Counted from the first letter of the stretch, positions 42,147 to 51,085 are shown. The stretch: DNA of 64,000 nucleotides from Paramesorhizobium sp049065735 (GCF_049065735.1 NZ_JBAKHD010000001.1:434001-498000); one strand, 5' to 3'. Translations and numbers: made by a program. The notes: generated from the letters alone by a model not told the origin.

Positions 42147-42377
42147 GGATTTCCCTCCATCTGGCCAGGAATTGCTCCTGCTGGTCACCTGCGATCTGCA
42201 AGGCACGGCGCACATCGCTTCGCTTCATGCCCTCCGCCGACACGAGAACTGGAGCATCATCAGGCCCGATCAGATTGATCTTGGCTTGCCCGTCACCGAA
42301 CACGTGGACATGGGCAGGTTCATGATCGTCTGTAAAGATGATGAGCGCAGCCCCTGCGCACGATGAATGGTGACCAT
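42139..42377 (-). pseudogene. DUF4160 gene disrupted by a one-base deletion
   Basis: ATG 42377 opens MVTIHRAQGLR, then the frame is lost near 42344 where CTGCGC-TCATC lacks one base; the next frame continues LIIFTDDHEPAHVHVFGDG to IAGDQQEQFLARWREIHG and stops at 42139. DHxPAHVHV is the hallmark of DUF4160. Without the shift the product would be about 79 residues, the usual size. It could be a genuine null allele or a sequencing error. Confidence 0.78.
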
Positions 42378-42387
42378 GAATTTAGAT

Positions 42388-42405
42388 AACCTATCACGAT
42401 AGGTT
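42388..42405. promoter_or_regulatory. Palindromic operator candidate upstream of the DUF4160-DUF2442 pair
   Basis: Perfect inverted repeat AACCTATC-AC-GATAGGTT, 11 bases upstream of the DUF4160 ATG. Its place suits autoregulation of a toxin-antitoxin-like pair. Confidence 0.55.
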
Positions 42406-42479
42406 CTTCAAGGTGGCTGATGCCAGGAGCCTGTGCCGCGACCGACAGTTCCGGCGACATTTAACTCGGCTGGTATCTC

Positions 42480-42758
42480 TCAACGGAACAAATCGGAATG
42501 CGTGCCGGTGCGTTCGAAATGGACGTTCTCGCCATCCAGCTTATAAATCAGAAGCCAGTCCGGCTCTATGTGCAGATCGCGATAGCCCGCCCAGTTTGAT
42601 TTGAGCGAATGGTCACGCAACCGCGCGGGCAAGGGCGCGACCTCGATCAACAATTGCAGAACTTGGCGCAGCTTCGTCATGTCATGCCCGCGCTTCTCCA
42701 TCCTTTTGACATCGCGGCGGAAATGGCTGGAATAGGACGGCTCGCGCACTTTAAGCAT
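42480..42758 (-). CDS. yafQ: YafQ-family mRNA interferase toxin
   Basis: 92 residues of the RelE/YafQ fold: FRRDVKRMEKRGHDMTKL at the start, LRDHSLKSNWAGYRDLHIEPDWLLIYKL with the catalytic His/Asp region, and a final His (GTHSDLF). The family cleaves mRNA in the ribosomal A site. The ATG at 42758 and the first codons come from the family E repeat that separates it from its antitoxin. Confidence 0.9.
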   Translation of the reverse strand: MLKVREPSYSSHFRRDVKRMEKRGHDMTKLRQVLQLLIEVAPLPARLRDHSLKSNWAGYRDLHIEPDWLLIYKLDGENVHFERTGTHSDLFR

Positions 42759-42812
42759 GATCCCGAAAAGTTGCAGACTTTCCGGATAAGATCGTGCGGC
42801 GAAACAAACATC
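42757..42812. repeat. Family E repeat between antitoxin and toxin genes
   Basis: GCATGATCCCGAAAAGTTGC and its mirror ending AGATCGTGCGG, inserted exactly in the 53-base space between relB and yafQ. The inverted repeat would form a hairpin in the bicistronic mRNA. Confidence 0.92.
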
Positions 42813-43072
42813 TAGATGCGCAATTGCTTGAACAAATCGTTCGCATCCTTGGCCTTGTGGACCTCCTCTCCACGCGCGGTTTTCTCCATGGTCTCCACGG
42901 TTGCCGCATTCGGCACTTTAACCGGAAAAGGAATGGCCTTGTCGCGGGCGACGCGGACCAGCGCCATGCGAATATAATCGGAGACGGAAAGCCCCATCTC
43001 CGCGAGCGCCTTGGCGGCGCTGTCCTTCGTTTCGGCGTCGATACGTGCGCGCACGACGGAATCGGTTTTCAT
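42812..43072 (-). CDS. relB: RelB/DinJ-family antitoxin
   Basis: 86 residues. The ribbon-helix-helix DNA-binding part is DSVVRARIDAETKDSAAKALAEMGLSVSDYIRMAL; the C-terminal half (ANDLFKQLRI) is the toxin-neutralising region. First gene of the relB-yafQ module. Confidence 0.93.
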   Translation of the reverse strand: MKTDSVVRARIDAETKDSAAKALAEMGLSVSDYIRMALVRVARDKAIPFPVKVPNAATVETMEKTARGEEVHKAKDANDLFKQLRI

Positions 43073-43103
43073 GGTCCGGCTCCTGAATAAAGTCTCAGTC
43101 TAA

Positions 43104-43113
43104 TGTAGCTACA
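43104..43113. promoter_or_regulatory. Palindrome TGTAGCTACA upstream of relB
   Basis: A perfect 10-base palindrome about 31 bases upstream of the relB ATG, in the region expected for the promoter/operator. RelB/DinJ proteins repress their own promoters at short palindromes. Confidence 0.5.
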
Positions 43114-43236
43114 AACGGCCACGGAAGCAACGGGTAGGAGGGCAACAGCCCAATAGAGCCATATTCCTCATTGTCCGCATCCCCGCCGCCCACTATACGT
43201 TCGGCATGCCCCTGCGATGACGAAATGAGGACGCCC

Positions 43237-44745
43237 ATGCCCGCCGATAGCATTTTTCTTGGCGCAAGCCGCAAGCCTGACGACAGCTACCAGCAGCCGG
43301 AGCATCTGCTGCTGAAATATGGCAACCGCCATGGCCTCGTGACCGGCGCAACGGGCACCGGCAAGACGGTGACCCTGCAGGTGCTGGCGGAAGGCTTTTC
43401 CGCTGCCGGCGTTCCCGTCTTCTGTGCCGACATCAAGGGCGATCTCTCCGGCATCGCGGCGGAAGGCGAGGTCAAGGAAGGGCTCATGCAGCGGGCGGAC
43501 GATGTCCGGCTCACCGAATATGATCTCCTGCCGATGCCCGTCATTTTCTGGGATATTTTCGGCGAGAAGGGTCATCCGATCCGCGCCACCGTCACCGAAA
43601 TGGGGCCGCTGCTCCTCTCGCGTCTCATGAACCTGACGGAGGCGCAGGAGGGCGTGCTCAACATCGCCTTCCGCCTTGCCGACGAGGAGGGGCTTCTCCT
43701 CCTCGACATGAAGGATCTGCAGGCGCTGCTCGCCCATATGGCGGAGCGCTCCTCCGAACTCTCAGGGCAATATGGCAATGTGACCAAGGCCTCGGTCGGC
43801 GCTATCCAGCGCTCGCTTCTGGTGCTGGAGCAGCAGGGCGGTGACAAATTCTTCGGCGAGCCGGCGCTGAAGGTCTCGGACCTGATGCGCACGACGACCG
43901 ACGGGCGGGGCGTCGTCAATGTGCTCGCCGCCGACAAGCTGATGATGAATCCGCGGCTTTATTCGACCTTCCTGCTCTGGCTCCTGTCCGAGCTTTTCGA
44001 GGAACTGCCTGAGGTGGGCGACCCGGAAAAGCCGCGCCTCGTCTTCTTCTTCGACGAAGCGCATCTGCTCTTCAACGAAGCCCCGAAGGCGCTGCTCGAG
44101 CGCGTGGAGCAGGTGGTGCGGCTCATCCGCTCGAAGGGCGTCGGCATCTATTTCGTTTCGCAGAACCCGCTCGACGTGCCCGAGACGGTGCTTGCCCAGC
44201 TCGGCAACCGCGTGCAGCACGCCCTGCGCGCCTATACGCCGCGCGAGACCAATGCGGTGCGGACGGCGGCGGAGACCTTCCGCCCCAACCCGGATTTCGA
44301 CACCTTCCAGGCGATCACCAGCCTCGGCACCGGTGAGGCCTTGGTTTCCACTCTGCAGGAAAAGGGCGTGCCCTCCATGGTCCAGCGCACGCTCATCCGC
44401 CCGCCCGCCTCGCGCATCGGCCCGCTGGAGCCGCAGGAACGGGCTGACATCATGGCTTCGAGCCCCGTCGCCGGGGTCTATGACGAGGCGGTCGATCCCG
44501 AATCCGCCTATGAAATCCTGCAGCGCAAGGCTGAAGAGAGCGCCAAGGTTGAGGAGACCGAGGAGGCAGAAGGTGGCAATGGCTGGGGCGGGATGCTGGG
44601 CGACGTGCTCGGCACCGGCGGCGGCAACCGCCGCTCGGGACGCCAGTCGGTCGTGGAAGCCGCGATGAAATCAGCCGTCCGCTCCGCCGCCTCGTCGCTT
44701 GGGCGGGCATTGGTGCGGGGCGTGCTGGGGAGTTTGAGACGGTAG
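43237..44745 (+). CDS. HerA/YjgR-like ATPase (DUF853 family)
   Basis: 502 residues of the HerA-FtsK superfamily. Walker A is GATGTGKT at about residue 39, the DIKGDLSG stretch follows, and Walker B is LVFFFDEAHLLF at about 268. The Arg-finger region (YFVSQNPLDVPETVLAQLGNRVQHALRAYTPRE) is typical of YjgR. C-terminal low-complexity glycine-rich tail. Function not firmly known; the related NurA-HerA pair resects DNA ends, but no nuclease gene is next to it. ATG 43237 has GAGGA five bases upstream. Confidence 0.9.
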   Translation: MPADSIFLGASRKPDDSYQQPEHLLLKYGNRHGLVTGATGTGKTVTLQVLAEGFSAAGVPVFCADIKGDLSGIAAEGEVKEGLMQRADDVRLTEYDLLPMPVIFWDIFGEKGHPIRATVTEMGPLLLSRLMNLTEAQEGVLNIAFRLADEEGLLLLDMKDLQALLAHMAERSSELSGQYGNVTKASVGAIQRSLLVLEQQGGDKFFGEPALKVSDLMRTTTDGRGVVNVLAADKLMMNPRLYSTFLLWLLSELFEELPEVGDPEKPRLVFFFDEAHLLFNEAPKALLERVEQVVRLIRSKGVGIYFVSQNPLDVPETVLAQLGNRVQHALRAYTPRETNAVRTAAETFRPNPDFDTFQAITSLGTGEALVSTLQEKGVPSMVQRTLIRPPASRIGPLEPQERADIMASSPVAGVYDEAVDPESAYEILQRKAEESAKVEETEEAEGGNGWGGMLGDVLGTGGGNRRSGRQSVVEAAMKSAVRSAASSLGRALVRGVLGSLRR

Positions 44746-44816
44746 GGAGTAGGGGAATAGGGGAGTATGTTTTTGTAAACCTACTCCCCTACTCCCTTAC
44801 TGCCCTATTCCCTTAA
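44742..44816. repeat. Family D octamer repeat between convergent genes (D3)
   Basis: Left arm TAGGGAG-TAGGGGAA-TAGGGGAG; right arm CTACTCCC-CTACTCCC-TTACTGCC-CTATTCCC; TATGTTTTTGTAAAC between. It holds the stop codons of both the HerA-like gene (left) and the L,D-transpeptidase gene (right edge). Confidence 0.9.
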
Positions 44817-45547
44817 ATAACCAGCACCGGCGTCTTCGCCGGAACCCGGTCGTAGAGATCGATGATGTCCTGGTTGATCAGGCGCACGCAGCCGGAGGAC
44901 ATGGCCTTGCCGATGGACCACCATTCCGGATTGCCGTGGAGGCGATAGAGCGTGTCCTCGCCGTTCTGGAAGAGGTAGAGCGCGCGCGCGCCGAGCGGGT
45001 TTTTGAGGCCGGGGGCCATGCCGCCATTGGCGGCGCTGTATTGGACCAGTTCCGGCTGGCGGGCGATCATGTCGTCCGGCGGCGTCCAGCGCGGCCATTT
45101 GCGCTTGTACTGGATGACGGCGCGGCCCGACCAGGCAAAGCCCTGCCGCCCGATGCCGACGCCGTAGCGGATGGCCTGGCCGCCTTCGCGCACGAGATAG
45201 AGGAAACGGTTGGCCGTATCGACCACAATGGTGCCGGGCTGCTCGCCCGTGGGATCGGGCACGATCTGGCGCAGATATTTCGGGTCCATCTTCTGGATCG
45301 GAATGGCCGGAAGATCGAAGCCGCCATCCTGCATCGGCCCGTACATCGCCGCATAGGAGCCGAGTGCTGAAGCGGTCTCGGGCGAGGGCTGTACCGGGGC
45401 AGCCGGTGGCCTTGGCGCGATCGGTAACCCGTCGGGGCCGACATCGATGATCGGGACATTTCTGGCGACGGTGGTGCAGCCGGAAAGGCCGACGGCGGCC
45501 ACGGCGCCCAAGGCCAGAAACGAACGGCGGGAAAGCTTGTTATCCAT
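44813..45547 (-). CDS. L,D-transpeptidase (YkuD domain), exported lipoprotein-like
   Basis: 244 residues from MDNKLSRRSFLALG. The signal has a twin-arginine motif (SRRSF) and a lipobox-like LSGC, so export by Tat and lipid anchoring are possible. The YkuD domain (TIVVDTANRFLYLVREGG onward) ends with the catalytic HGNPEWWSIGKAMSSGCVRL. The enzyme makes 3-3 crosslinks in peptidoglycan or attaches proteins to it. In-frame sequence upstream to 45745 lacks a signal and is excluded. Confidence 0.93.
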   Translation of the reverse strand: MDNKLSRRSFLALGAVAAVGLSGCTTVARNVPIIDVGPDGLPIAPRPPAAPVQPSPETASALGSYAAMYGPMQDGGFDLPAIPIQKMDPKYLRQIVPDPTGEQPGTIVVDTANRFLYLVREGGQAIRYGVGIGRQGFAWSGRAVIQYKRKWPRWTPPDDMIARQPELVQYSAANGGMAPGLKNPLGARALYLFQNGEDTLYRLHGNPEWWSIGKAMSSGCVRLINQDIIDLYDRVPAKTPVLVI

Positions 45548-45883
45548 TCTTGAACCAGACTTTTCTTGGGGGGAGGCTTTTATAAGCTTCTTTTGGTTAA
45601 GGAACTCCAATGAGCTGCGAACGGGGCTCTTAACGCATGAGGAATGTGGCTGCGACTGGTTAACAATCGGGCGTAAACATGGCTTCACGGCGCTGTGATC
45701 CCCCTGCAACAGTATAAAGTACAACCAGCAAAACCGGCTGTTCACAAACCGGTGAAACGCACCGGGATTAAATTAGGTTCCTATTCCTCGCTTAAGCATT
45801 GCCCGCCGACGCCGGTCAGCCTATGTAAACCACCGTGATCGTTTTCGGGCTGGCCTATCCAGCCTCATCAGAGGAGAGTTCCC
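45548..45883. other. Intergenic region between divergent L,D-transpeptidase and sodB genes
   Basis: 336 bases without a recognised gene or repeat. It must hold both promoters. A short TTCAC-5-GTGAA-type inverted repeat lies at 45744-45759, and GAGGAGAG at 45870-45877 is the sodB ribosome-binding site. I see no further structure. Confidence 0.6.
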
Positions 45884-46486
45884 ATGGCTTTCGAATTGGC
45901 TCCGCTGCCATACGCCTATGACGCGCTTGCGCCCTATATGTCGGCCGAGACGCTGGAATACCACCACGACAAGCACCATCAGGCCTATGTGACCAACCTG
46001 AACAAGCTGATCGAGGGCACCCCCCTCGAAGGCAAGAGCCTGGAGGAGATCGTCAAGGAAAGCTATGGCAAGAACCCCGGCGTCTTCAACAATGCCGGCC
46101 AGAACTACAACCACAACCTTTTCTGGAACTGGATGAAGAAAGGCGGCGGCGGCAATAAGCTGCCGGGCAAGCTGCAGGCGGCCATCGATTCCGACCTCGG
46201 CGGCTACGACAAGTTCCGCGCCGATTTCATCGCCGCCGGCGTGGCGCAGTTCGGCTCCGGCTGGGCCTGGCTGGCCTTCAAGGACGGCAAGCTCGAGATC
46301 ACCAAGACCCCGAACGGCGAAAATCCGCTCGTCCATGGCGGCACGCCGCTGCTCGGCGTCGATGTGTGGGAGCACTCCTACTACATCGACTACCGCAACG
46401 CCCGCCCGAAATATCTCGAAGCCTTCGTCGATAATCTCGTCAACTGGGAATATGTCGAGGAGCTCTACGAGAAGGCCGCCGGCTGA
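45884..46486 (+). CDS. sodB: Superoxide dismutase, Fe/Mn family
   Basis: Dismutates superoxide to O2 and H2O2. 200 residues. Metal ligands are visible: His in LEYHHDKHHQAYV, His in NHNLFWNW, and Asp and His in DVWEHSYYIDY. AGVAQFGSGWAWL, with Gln at the active site in the second half, favours the iron type, though cambialistic use is possible. No signal peptide. A clear terminator follows. Confidence 0.96.
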   Translation: MAFELAPLPYAYDALAPYMSAETLEYHHDKHHQAYVTNLNKLIEGTPLEGKSLEEIVKESYGKNPGVFNNAGQNYNHNLFWNWMKKGGGGNKLPGKLQAAIDSDLGGYDKFRADFIAAGVAQFGSGWAWLAFKDGKLEITKTPNGENPLVHGGTPLLGVDVWEHSYYIDYRNARPKYLEAFVDNLVNWEYVEELYEKAAG

Positions 46487-46511
46487 TCGCTTCTTGAGCA
46501 CGATACTTGCG

Positions 46512-46540
46512 AAAAGCCCCTTTCCGGGGCTTTTCCTTTA
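46512..46540 (+). terminator. Rho-independent terminator of sodB
   Basis: AAAAGCCCC-TTTCC-GGGGCTTTT followed by CCTTTA, 25 bases after the sodB stop. Confidence 0.88.
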
Positions 46541-46667
46541 ATATGAGACTTTAATTCAGTTTTATCACAACTATGTGAGGTCAGGTTTCCGCCGGGCCTT
46601 CGCGCTATGCCTCCCCGCGGCCTTGGGTCATATTCTACCCAATGTGCCAATCTTCACAGGGGAAATC

Positions 46668-47105
46668 ATGCGTAAACTGGTCGCTGCCGCCGCTCTTTTC
46701 ATCGCCTCCGCTGGTCTTGCCCATGCCGATGTCGTCGCCGACCGCGAAGCCATCATGAAGGGACTGGCCAAGTCCGTGGGCCAGCTCGCGCCGATGGTGA
46801 AGGGCGCGAAACCCTTCGACGCCGCCGCCGCGTCCGACGCGCTCACCCAGCTCAACGACTACGCCCAGAAGCTCGACGTCGATGCGCTCTTCCCGAAGGG
46901 TTCCGATACCGGCGAGACGGAAGCTTCGCCGAAGATCTGGGAAAATATCGAGGATTTCAAAGCCCGGAACGAGAAATTCAAGGCCGATGTCGCCGCCGCC
47001 GTCGCGGCCAAGCCGCAGGATCTGGATAGCCTCAAGACGCAGTTCCAGACGATCTCAGCCAATTGCGGCAGCTGCCACCAGCAATTCCGGGTGAAGAAGA
47101 ATTGA
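46668..47105 (+). CDS. Periplasmic cytochrome c (c'/c-556 type)
   Basis: 145 residues with a signal peptide (MRKLVAAAALFIASAGLAHA). A four-helix bundle pattern and a C-terminal heme-binding motif CGSCHQQF are the features of class II cytochromes c. Likely electron carrier or NO/oxidative stress-related protein in the periplasm. It is followed by a second cytochrome gene after a family A repeat. Confidence 0.93.
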   Translation: MRKLVAAAALFIASAGLAHADVVADREAIMKGLAKSVGQLAPMVKGAKPFDAAAASDALTQLNDYAQKLDVDALFPKGSDTGETEASPKIWENIEDFKARNEKFKADVAAAVAAKPQDLDSLKTQFQTISANCGSCHQQFRVKKN

Positions 47106-47106
47106 T

Positions 47107-47264
47107 GCTTGCGCCCTCCTTCCCCCTTGCGGGGAAGGTGTCTGCGGAGCAGACGGATGGGGGTGGTGACGCTTGCACTTCTGCTGAAAACCTTGGCGCA
47201 AACGTCTCCACCCCCATCCGCCCGCTGACGCCGGCACCTTCCCCGCAAGGGGGAAGGAGAGCGC
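47107..47264. repeat. Family A repeat between the two cytochrome genes (A4)
   Basis: Full-length; the arm hairpin is the GTCTGC-GGA-GCAGAC variant on the left and a GCCCGC variant on the right. Fills the 184-base gap. Confidence 0.92.
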
Positions 47265-47289
47265 TGAAAACGGAAGGCGCTAAACCGTC

Positions 47290-48222
47290 ATGCTCCGAAG
47301 GCTGCTCGCCCTTGCACTTTTCCTGATCCTCCTCGCCGCCGCGGGCTTCTGGTTCCTCACCGCCCCAAACCGGGTCGACAGTCAACTGCTGGCCGATCTC
47401 GCGCCCGGCGATACCGCCAATGGCGAGCGGATGTTCTGGGCGGGCGGCTGCGCTTCCTGCCATGCCGCTCCCGGGGCGGAGGGAGATGCCAGGCGCGTGC
47501 TCACGGGAGGCGGCGAAATCGTCTCGCCTTTCGGCACCTTCGTCGCTCCCAACATCTCGCCCTCGCCGCAGGGCATCGGCGCTTGGGAATTCGAGGACTT
47601 CGCCAACGCCATGCTGCGCGGCGTCGGGCCAGATGGACGCCATCTCTACCCGTCCTTTCCCTATACGTCCTATATCCGCATGAAACCGCAGGACGTGGCC
47701 GACCTCTTCGCCTATCTCAAGACCTTGCCGCAATCCGATAATGTCGCCGCCCCGCACCGGCTGGCTTTCCCCTATAATATCAGGCGCGGCATCGGTCTGT
47801 GGAAGCTTCGCTATCTCTCGCCCGATCCGGTGGTCGTGCTCGATGACCCCTCCGATGCCGTCAAGCGCGGCCAATATCTGGTAGAGGGACCCGGCCATTG
47901 TGGAGAATGTCATACGCCGCGCGACATGTTCGGCGGCCTGGAAAAATCGCGCTGGCTTGCCGGAGCCGTTTCGCCCGAAATTGGCGAGGACGGCAAGCAG
48001 GGCATCGTCCCCAACATCACGAGCGGGGAGGGCGGCATTTCAAGCTGGAGCGAGGGCGATATCGCCTATTCGCTGGAAAGCGGCTTCACGCCCGATTTCG
48101 ATTCGCTCGGCGGCTCCATGGCCGATGTGGTGGCGAATATGAGCCAGCTCCCCGCCAGCGACCGCGAGGCCATCGCGGCGTATTTGAAGGCGATTCCGGG
48201 GCATGGGGATGGGTATCAGTAG
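47290..48222 (+). CDS. Membrane-anchored di-heme cytochrome c
   Basis: 310 residues with an N-terminal hydrophobic anchor or signal (LLALALFLILLAAAGFWFL). Two class I heme sites: CASCHAAPG at about residue 54 and CGECHTPRD at about 206, each followed by downstream Met/Pro-rich segments. Resembles the cytochrome subunits of periplasmic alcohol/aldehyde or gluconate dehydrogenases, but no dehydrogenase gene is nearby. Confidence 0.92.
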   Translation: MLRRLLALALFLILLAAAGFWFLTAPNRVDSQLLADLAPGDTANGERMFWAGGCASCHAAPGAEGDARRVLTGGGEIVSPFGTFVAPNISPSPQGIGAWEFEDFANAMLRGVGPDGRHLYPSFPYTSYIRMKPQDVADLFAYLKTLPQSDNVAAPHRLAFPYNIRRGIGLWKLRYLSPDPVVVLDDPSDAVKRGQYLVEGPGHCGECHTPRDMFGGLEKSRWLAGAVSPEIGEDGKQGIVPNITSGEGGISSWSEGDIAYSLESGFTPDFDSLGGSMADVVANMSQLPASDREAIAAYLKAIPGHGDGYQ

Positions 48223-48224
48223 AA

Positions 48225-48378
48225 CCCTCCCTCCCCCTTGCGGGGAGGGTGGCCCGAAGGGTCGGGTGGGGGTGGTGATGTTTGCGCTTGCCTCGAAGAC
48301 CGTAGTGCAAGCGTAGCCACCCCCATCCGCCTGCTAACGCGAGCACCTTCCCCGCAAGGGGGAAGGAGGGTGCGAGCC
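48225..48378. repeat. Family A repeat between convergent genes (A5)
   Basis: Arms run CCCTCCCTCCCCCTTGCGGG..GGTCGGGTGGGGGTGGTGATG and complement. It begins two bases after the di-heme cytochrome stop. Confidence 0.92.
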
Positions 48379-48408
48379 GTCCCGCGCCGCGTTCCAATTC
48401 AAAAGAAC

Positions 48409-48735
48409 TTACCGCACCCTGCAAAACGCCGCCCGCGGCGCGCCGAAATCTCCATATTTGCTCTGCATCGTGTAGAGCCAGCCCCGGCATTCGTCCATCG
48501 AGCTGAAGCAGCGGTAGCGATCCACGGGCACGCGGGCGTCGTCGTCGCTGATGAAGGGCGATTCCTTCTCGCCGCTGAAAATGCCGACGATCACGCCGCT
48601 GCCGGCAGGGGGCGTGTTGCAGCGCTGCCCGGCATTCTCGGGCACATTCTTGAGAACGGCAGCCTCCGCCGCAACCGAAGCCGCGAACAGCACCGCCGCC
48701 GCGCCGAGAAGAAAGGCAAGAACGATCTGTTTCAT
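48409..48735 (-). CDS. Hypothetical small exported protein with four cysteines
   Basis: 108 residues: signal peptide (MKQIVLAFLLGAAAVLFAASVAAEA), then a mature domain of about 83 residues with four Cys (GQRC, RYRC, DEC, AFC), enough for two disulfides. A conserved-looking tail reads CRGWLYTMQSKYGDFGAPRA. Family not recognised; similar short secreted proteins are common in Hyphomicrobiales. The start at 48735 is set by the signal peptide; in-frame sequence upstream is repeat-derived. Confidence 0.8.
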   Translation of the reverse strand: MKQIVLAFLLGAAAVLFAASVAAEAAVLKNVPENAGQRCNTPPAGSGVIVGIFSGEKESPFISDDDARVPVDRYRCFSSMDECRGWLYTMQSKYGDFGAPRAAFCRVR

Positions 48736-48816
48736 GTCTTTACGCCTTCTGGGATGGTGGTTCCTCTGAATATGGTTTGAGGATGGTTTCTTTGCAATGT
48801 GCGAGGCGGTTCCCGC

Positions 48817-48965
48817 CCCTCCTTCCCCCTTGCGGGGAAGGTGTCTGCGGAGCAGACGGATGGGGGTGGTGACGTTTGCGCTTTTGCTGGAGACAATGGC
48901 ACAAACTCCACCACCCCCACCCGACCCTTCGGGCCACCCTCCCCGCAAGGGGGAGGGAGGGCGCT
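48817..48965. repeat. Family A repeat (A6)
   Basis: Left arm CCTCCTTCCCCCTTGCGGGG with the GTCTGC-GGA-GCAGAC hairpin; right arm ends CCCCGCAAGGGGGAGGGAGG. It reaches the stop codon of the oligopeptidase gene and fills the gap to the small exported protein. Confidence 0.92.
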
Positions 48966-51085
48966 TAAGCCACCTCCGCGGCCTTGACCCCCACCATCCC
49001 CGTCACCTTCAGCGCGAACGCGTAATTATGCGCGATTTCCTCCAGCCGTGAGAAACGCCCCGACGCGCCCGCATGGCCTGCGTCCATGTTGATGCGGAAG
49101 AGGACCGGGTTGTCGTCCGTTTTTAGCTCGCGAAGCTTGGCCACCCATTTCGCCGGCTCCCAATAGGTGACGCGCGGGTCGGTGAGGCCGGCGACGGCGA
49201 GGATGGGCGGATAGGCCTGGGAGGAGACGTTGGAATAGGGGCAATAGGAGGCGATGGTGCGGTAATCCGCTTCCGAGGCGACCGGGTTGCCCCATTCCGG
49301 CCATTCGAGCGGCGTCAGCGGCAGGGTCTCGTCGAGGATGGTGTTGAGCACATCCACGAACGGCACTTCGGCGATGATGCCGCCGAAGGCGCCGGGGGCC
49401 ATGTTGGCGACCGCGCCCATCAGGAGTCCGCCCGCCGAGCCGCCCTGCGCAACGATGCGGTCATGCCTGGTGAAGCCTTCCGCCACCAGATGCTTCGCCG
49501 CGGCGATGAAATCGGTGAAGGTGTTCTTCTTTTTATCGCGCTTGCCGTTCTCATACCAGGCGAAGCCCTTGTCCTTGCCGCCGCGGATATGCGCGATGGC
49601 ATAGACGAAGCCGCGGTCGACCAGCGACAGGCAATTGGTGTTGAAGCTCGCCGGAATGGTCAGGCCATAGGAGCCGTAGCCATAGAGGAGGCAGGGGGCC
49701 GAGCCGTCGAGCGGCGTATCCTTGCGGTAGAGGATCGAGACGGGCACCAGCTCGCCATCGGGCGCGGGCGCGAGCAGCCGCCGCGTCACGTAATCGGCAG
49801 GGTTATGCCCTGACGGCACCTCCTGCGTCTTCAGGAGCGAGCGCGAGCGCGTGCGCATGTCATAGTCGAATTCCTGCGCCGGGGTCGTCATCGAGGAATA
49901 GGTGAAGCGGATGACGTCGGTATCATATTCCGCGCTGCCGACGAGGCCCAGCGAATAGGCCTCTTCCTCGAAGGCGATGGCATGCTCCTCGCCGGTTTTC
50001 CTGTCGCGGATGACAATGCGCGGCAGGCCTTCGGCGCGCTCCAGCCAGACGAGGAAATCGCGATAGGCCGAGTGGGAGAGGATGATCGTGCCCGGCTTTT
50101 CCGGCACCACCTCGCTCCAGTTTTCACGCTCCGGCGCGGTGACGGGCGCGCTCATGATCTTGAAATCCTTGGCGCCGTCCGCATTCGTCAGGATGTAGAA
50201 GACATCGCCGCCTTCGGTCAGGCTGTATTCCACCCCGGTTTCGCGCTTCGCCACCAGGCGCGGCTCGGTCAGCGGCGCCTTCGCCGGAATGATCCACTCT
50301 TCCGACGTCTCATGGTCGGCGATGGAAATGAAGATGAAATCATCGAGGCTGGAGCCGCTGACGCTCATAAAGAAGCCGGGGTCCGGCTCCTCGAACACCA
50401 GCCGGTCATCCGCCTGCGGCGTGCCGACCTTGTGGTAATAAAGTTTTGAAGGGCGATGGTTCTCATCCACCTTCGTATAGAAGAAGCCCTCGCTCGCCGC
50501 ATCCCAGACGCTGCCGCCGCTGGTGTCGCGGATAGCGTCGTCGAGATCCTCGAGCGTATCGAGGTCGCGGACTTTCAGCGTGTAGAACTCCGACCCCTTG
50601 TCGTCGAAGCCCCAGGCAAGCCGCCGATGGTCGGGGGAATGGTCGGCGGAAGAGAGGCGAAAATAGGCCTTGCCCTCCGCTTCCTTGTCGCCGTCGAGCA
50701 GCACCGTCTCCTCGCCGCCCTCGCGCGGCCGGCGGAAAAGGCGCGGCTGCTCGCCGCCGGTCCGGTAGGACGAGCCATAGGCATAGGGGCCGTCCTTGTA
50801 GGGAACCGAGGAATCGTCCTCCTTGATCCGTCCTTTCATCTCCGCGAACAGCGCCTCGCGCAGTCCCTGCATATCGCCCATCATGCCGGCATAATAGCTG
50901 TTCTCGGCGTCGAGATGCGCGCGGATATCGGGGGCGAGCGCGGACGGGTCCTTGAACACCTCCTGCCAGTTGTTCGCCCTGAGCCAGGCGTAGTCGTCGG
51001 TGCGGGTGATCCCGTGTCTGACGTCGCTGACGGGGTGCTTGGCGGCGATGGGGGCGGGGAGGGTGGGGAAGGAGGGTTTGGTCAT
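48965..51085 (-). CDS. ptrB: Oligopeptidase B-like S9 family serine peptidase
   Basis: 706 residues: an N-terminal seven-bladed propeller and a C-terminal alpha/beta-hydrolase. The nucleophile is in AQGGSAGGLLMG (residue about 550), the catalytic His near the C-terminus in DAGHAGASGRF, and LLYGYGSYG forms the oxyanion region. Cleaves short peptides after basic residues in the family. Cytoplasmic; no signal peptide. Confidence 0.94.
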   Translation of the reverse strand: MTKPSFPTLPAPIAAKHPVSDVRHGITRTDDYAWLRANNWQEVFKDPSALAPDIRAHLDAENSYYAGMMGDMQGLREALFAEMKGRIKEDDSSVPYKDGPYAYGSSYRTGGEQPRLFRRPREGGEETVLLDGDKEAEGKAYFRLSSADHSPDHRRLAWGFDDKGSEFYTLKVRDLDTLEDLDDAIRDTSGGSVWDAASEGFFYTKVDENHRPSKLYYHKVGTPQADDRLVFEEPDPGFFMSVSGSSLDDFIFISIADHETSEEWIIPAKAPLTEPRLVAKRETGVEYSLTEGGDVFYILTNADGAKDFKIMSAPVTAPERENWSEVVPEKPGTIILSHSAYRDFLVWLERAEGLPRIVIRDRKTGEEHAIAFEEEAYSLGLVGSAEYDTDVIRFTYSSMTTPAQEFDYDMRTRSRSLLKTQEVPSGHNPADYVTRRLLAPAPDGELVPVSILYRKDTPLDGSAPCLLYGYGSYGLTIPASFNTNCLSLVDRGFVYAIAHIRGGKDKGFAWYENGKRDKKKNTFTDFIAAAKHLVAEGFTRHDRIVAQGGSAGGLLMGAVANMAPGAFGGIIAEVPFVDVLNTILDETLPLTPLEWPEWGNPVASEADYRTIASYCPYSNVSSQAYPPILAVAGLTDPRVTYWEPAKWVAKLRELKTDDNPVLFRINMDAGHAGASGRFSRLEEIAHNYAFALKVTGMVGVKAAEVA

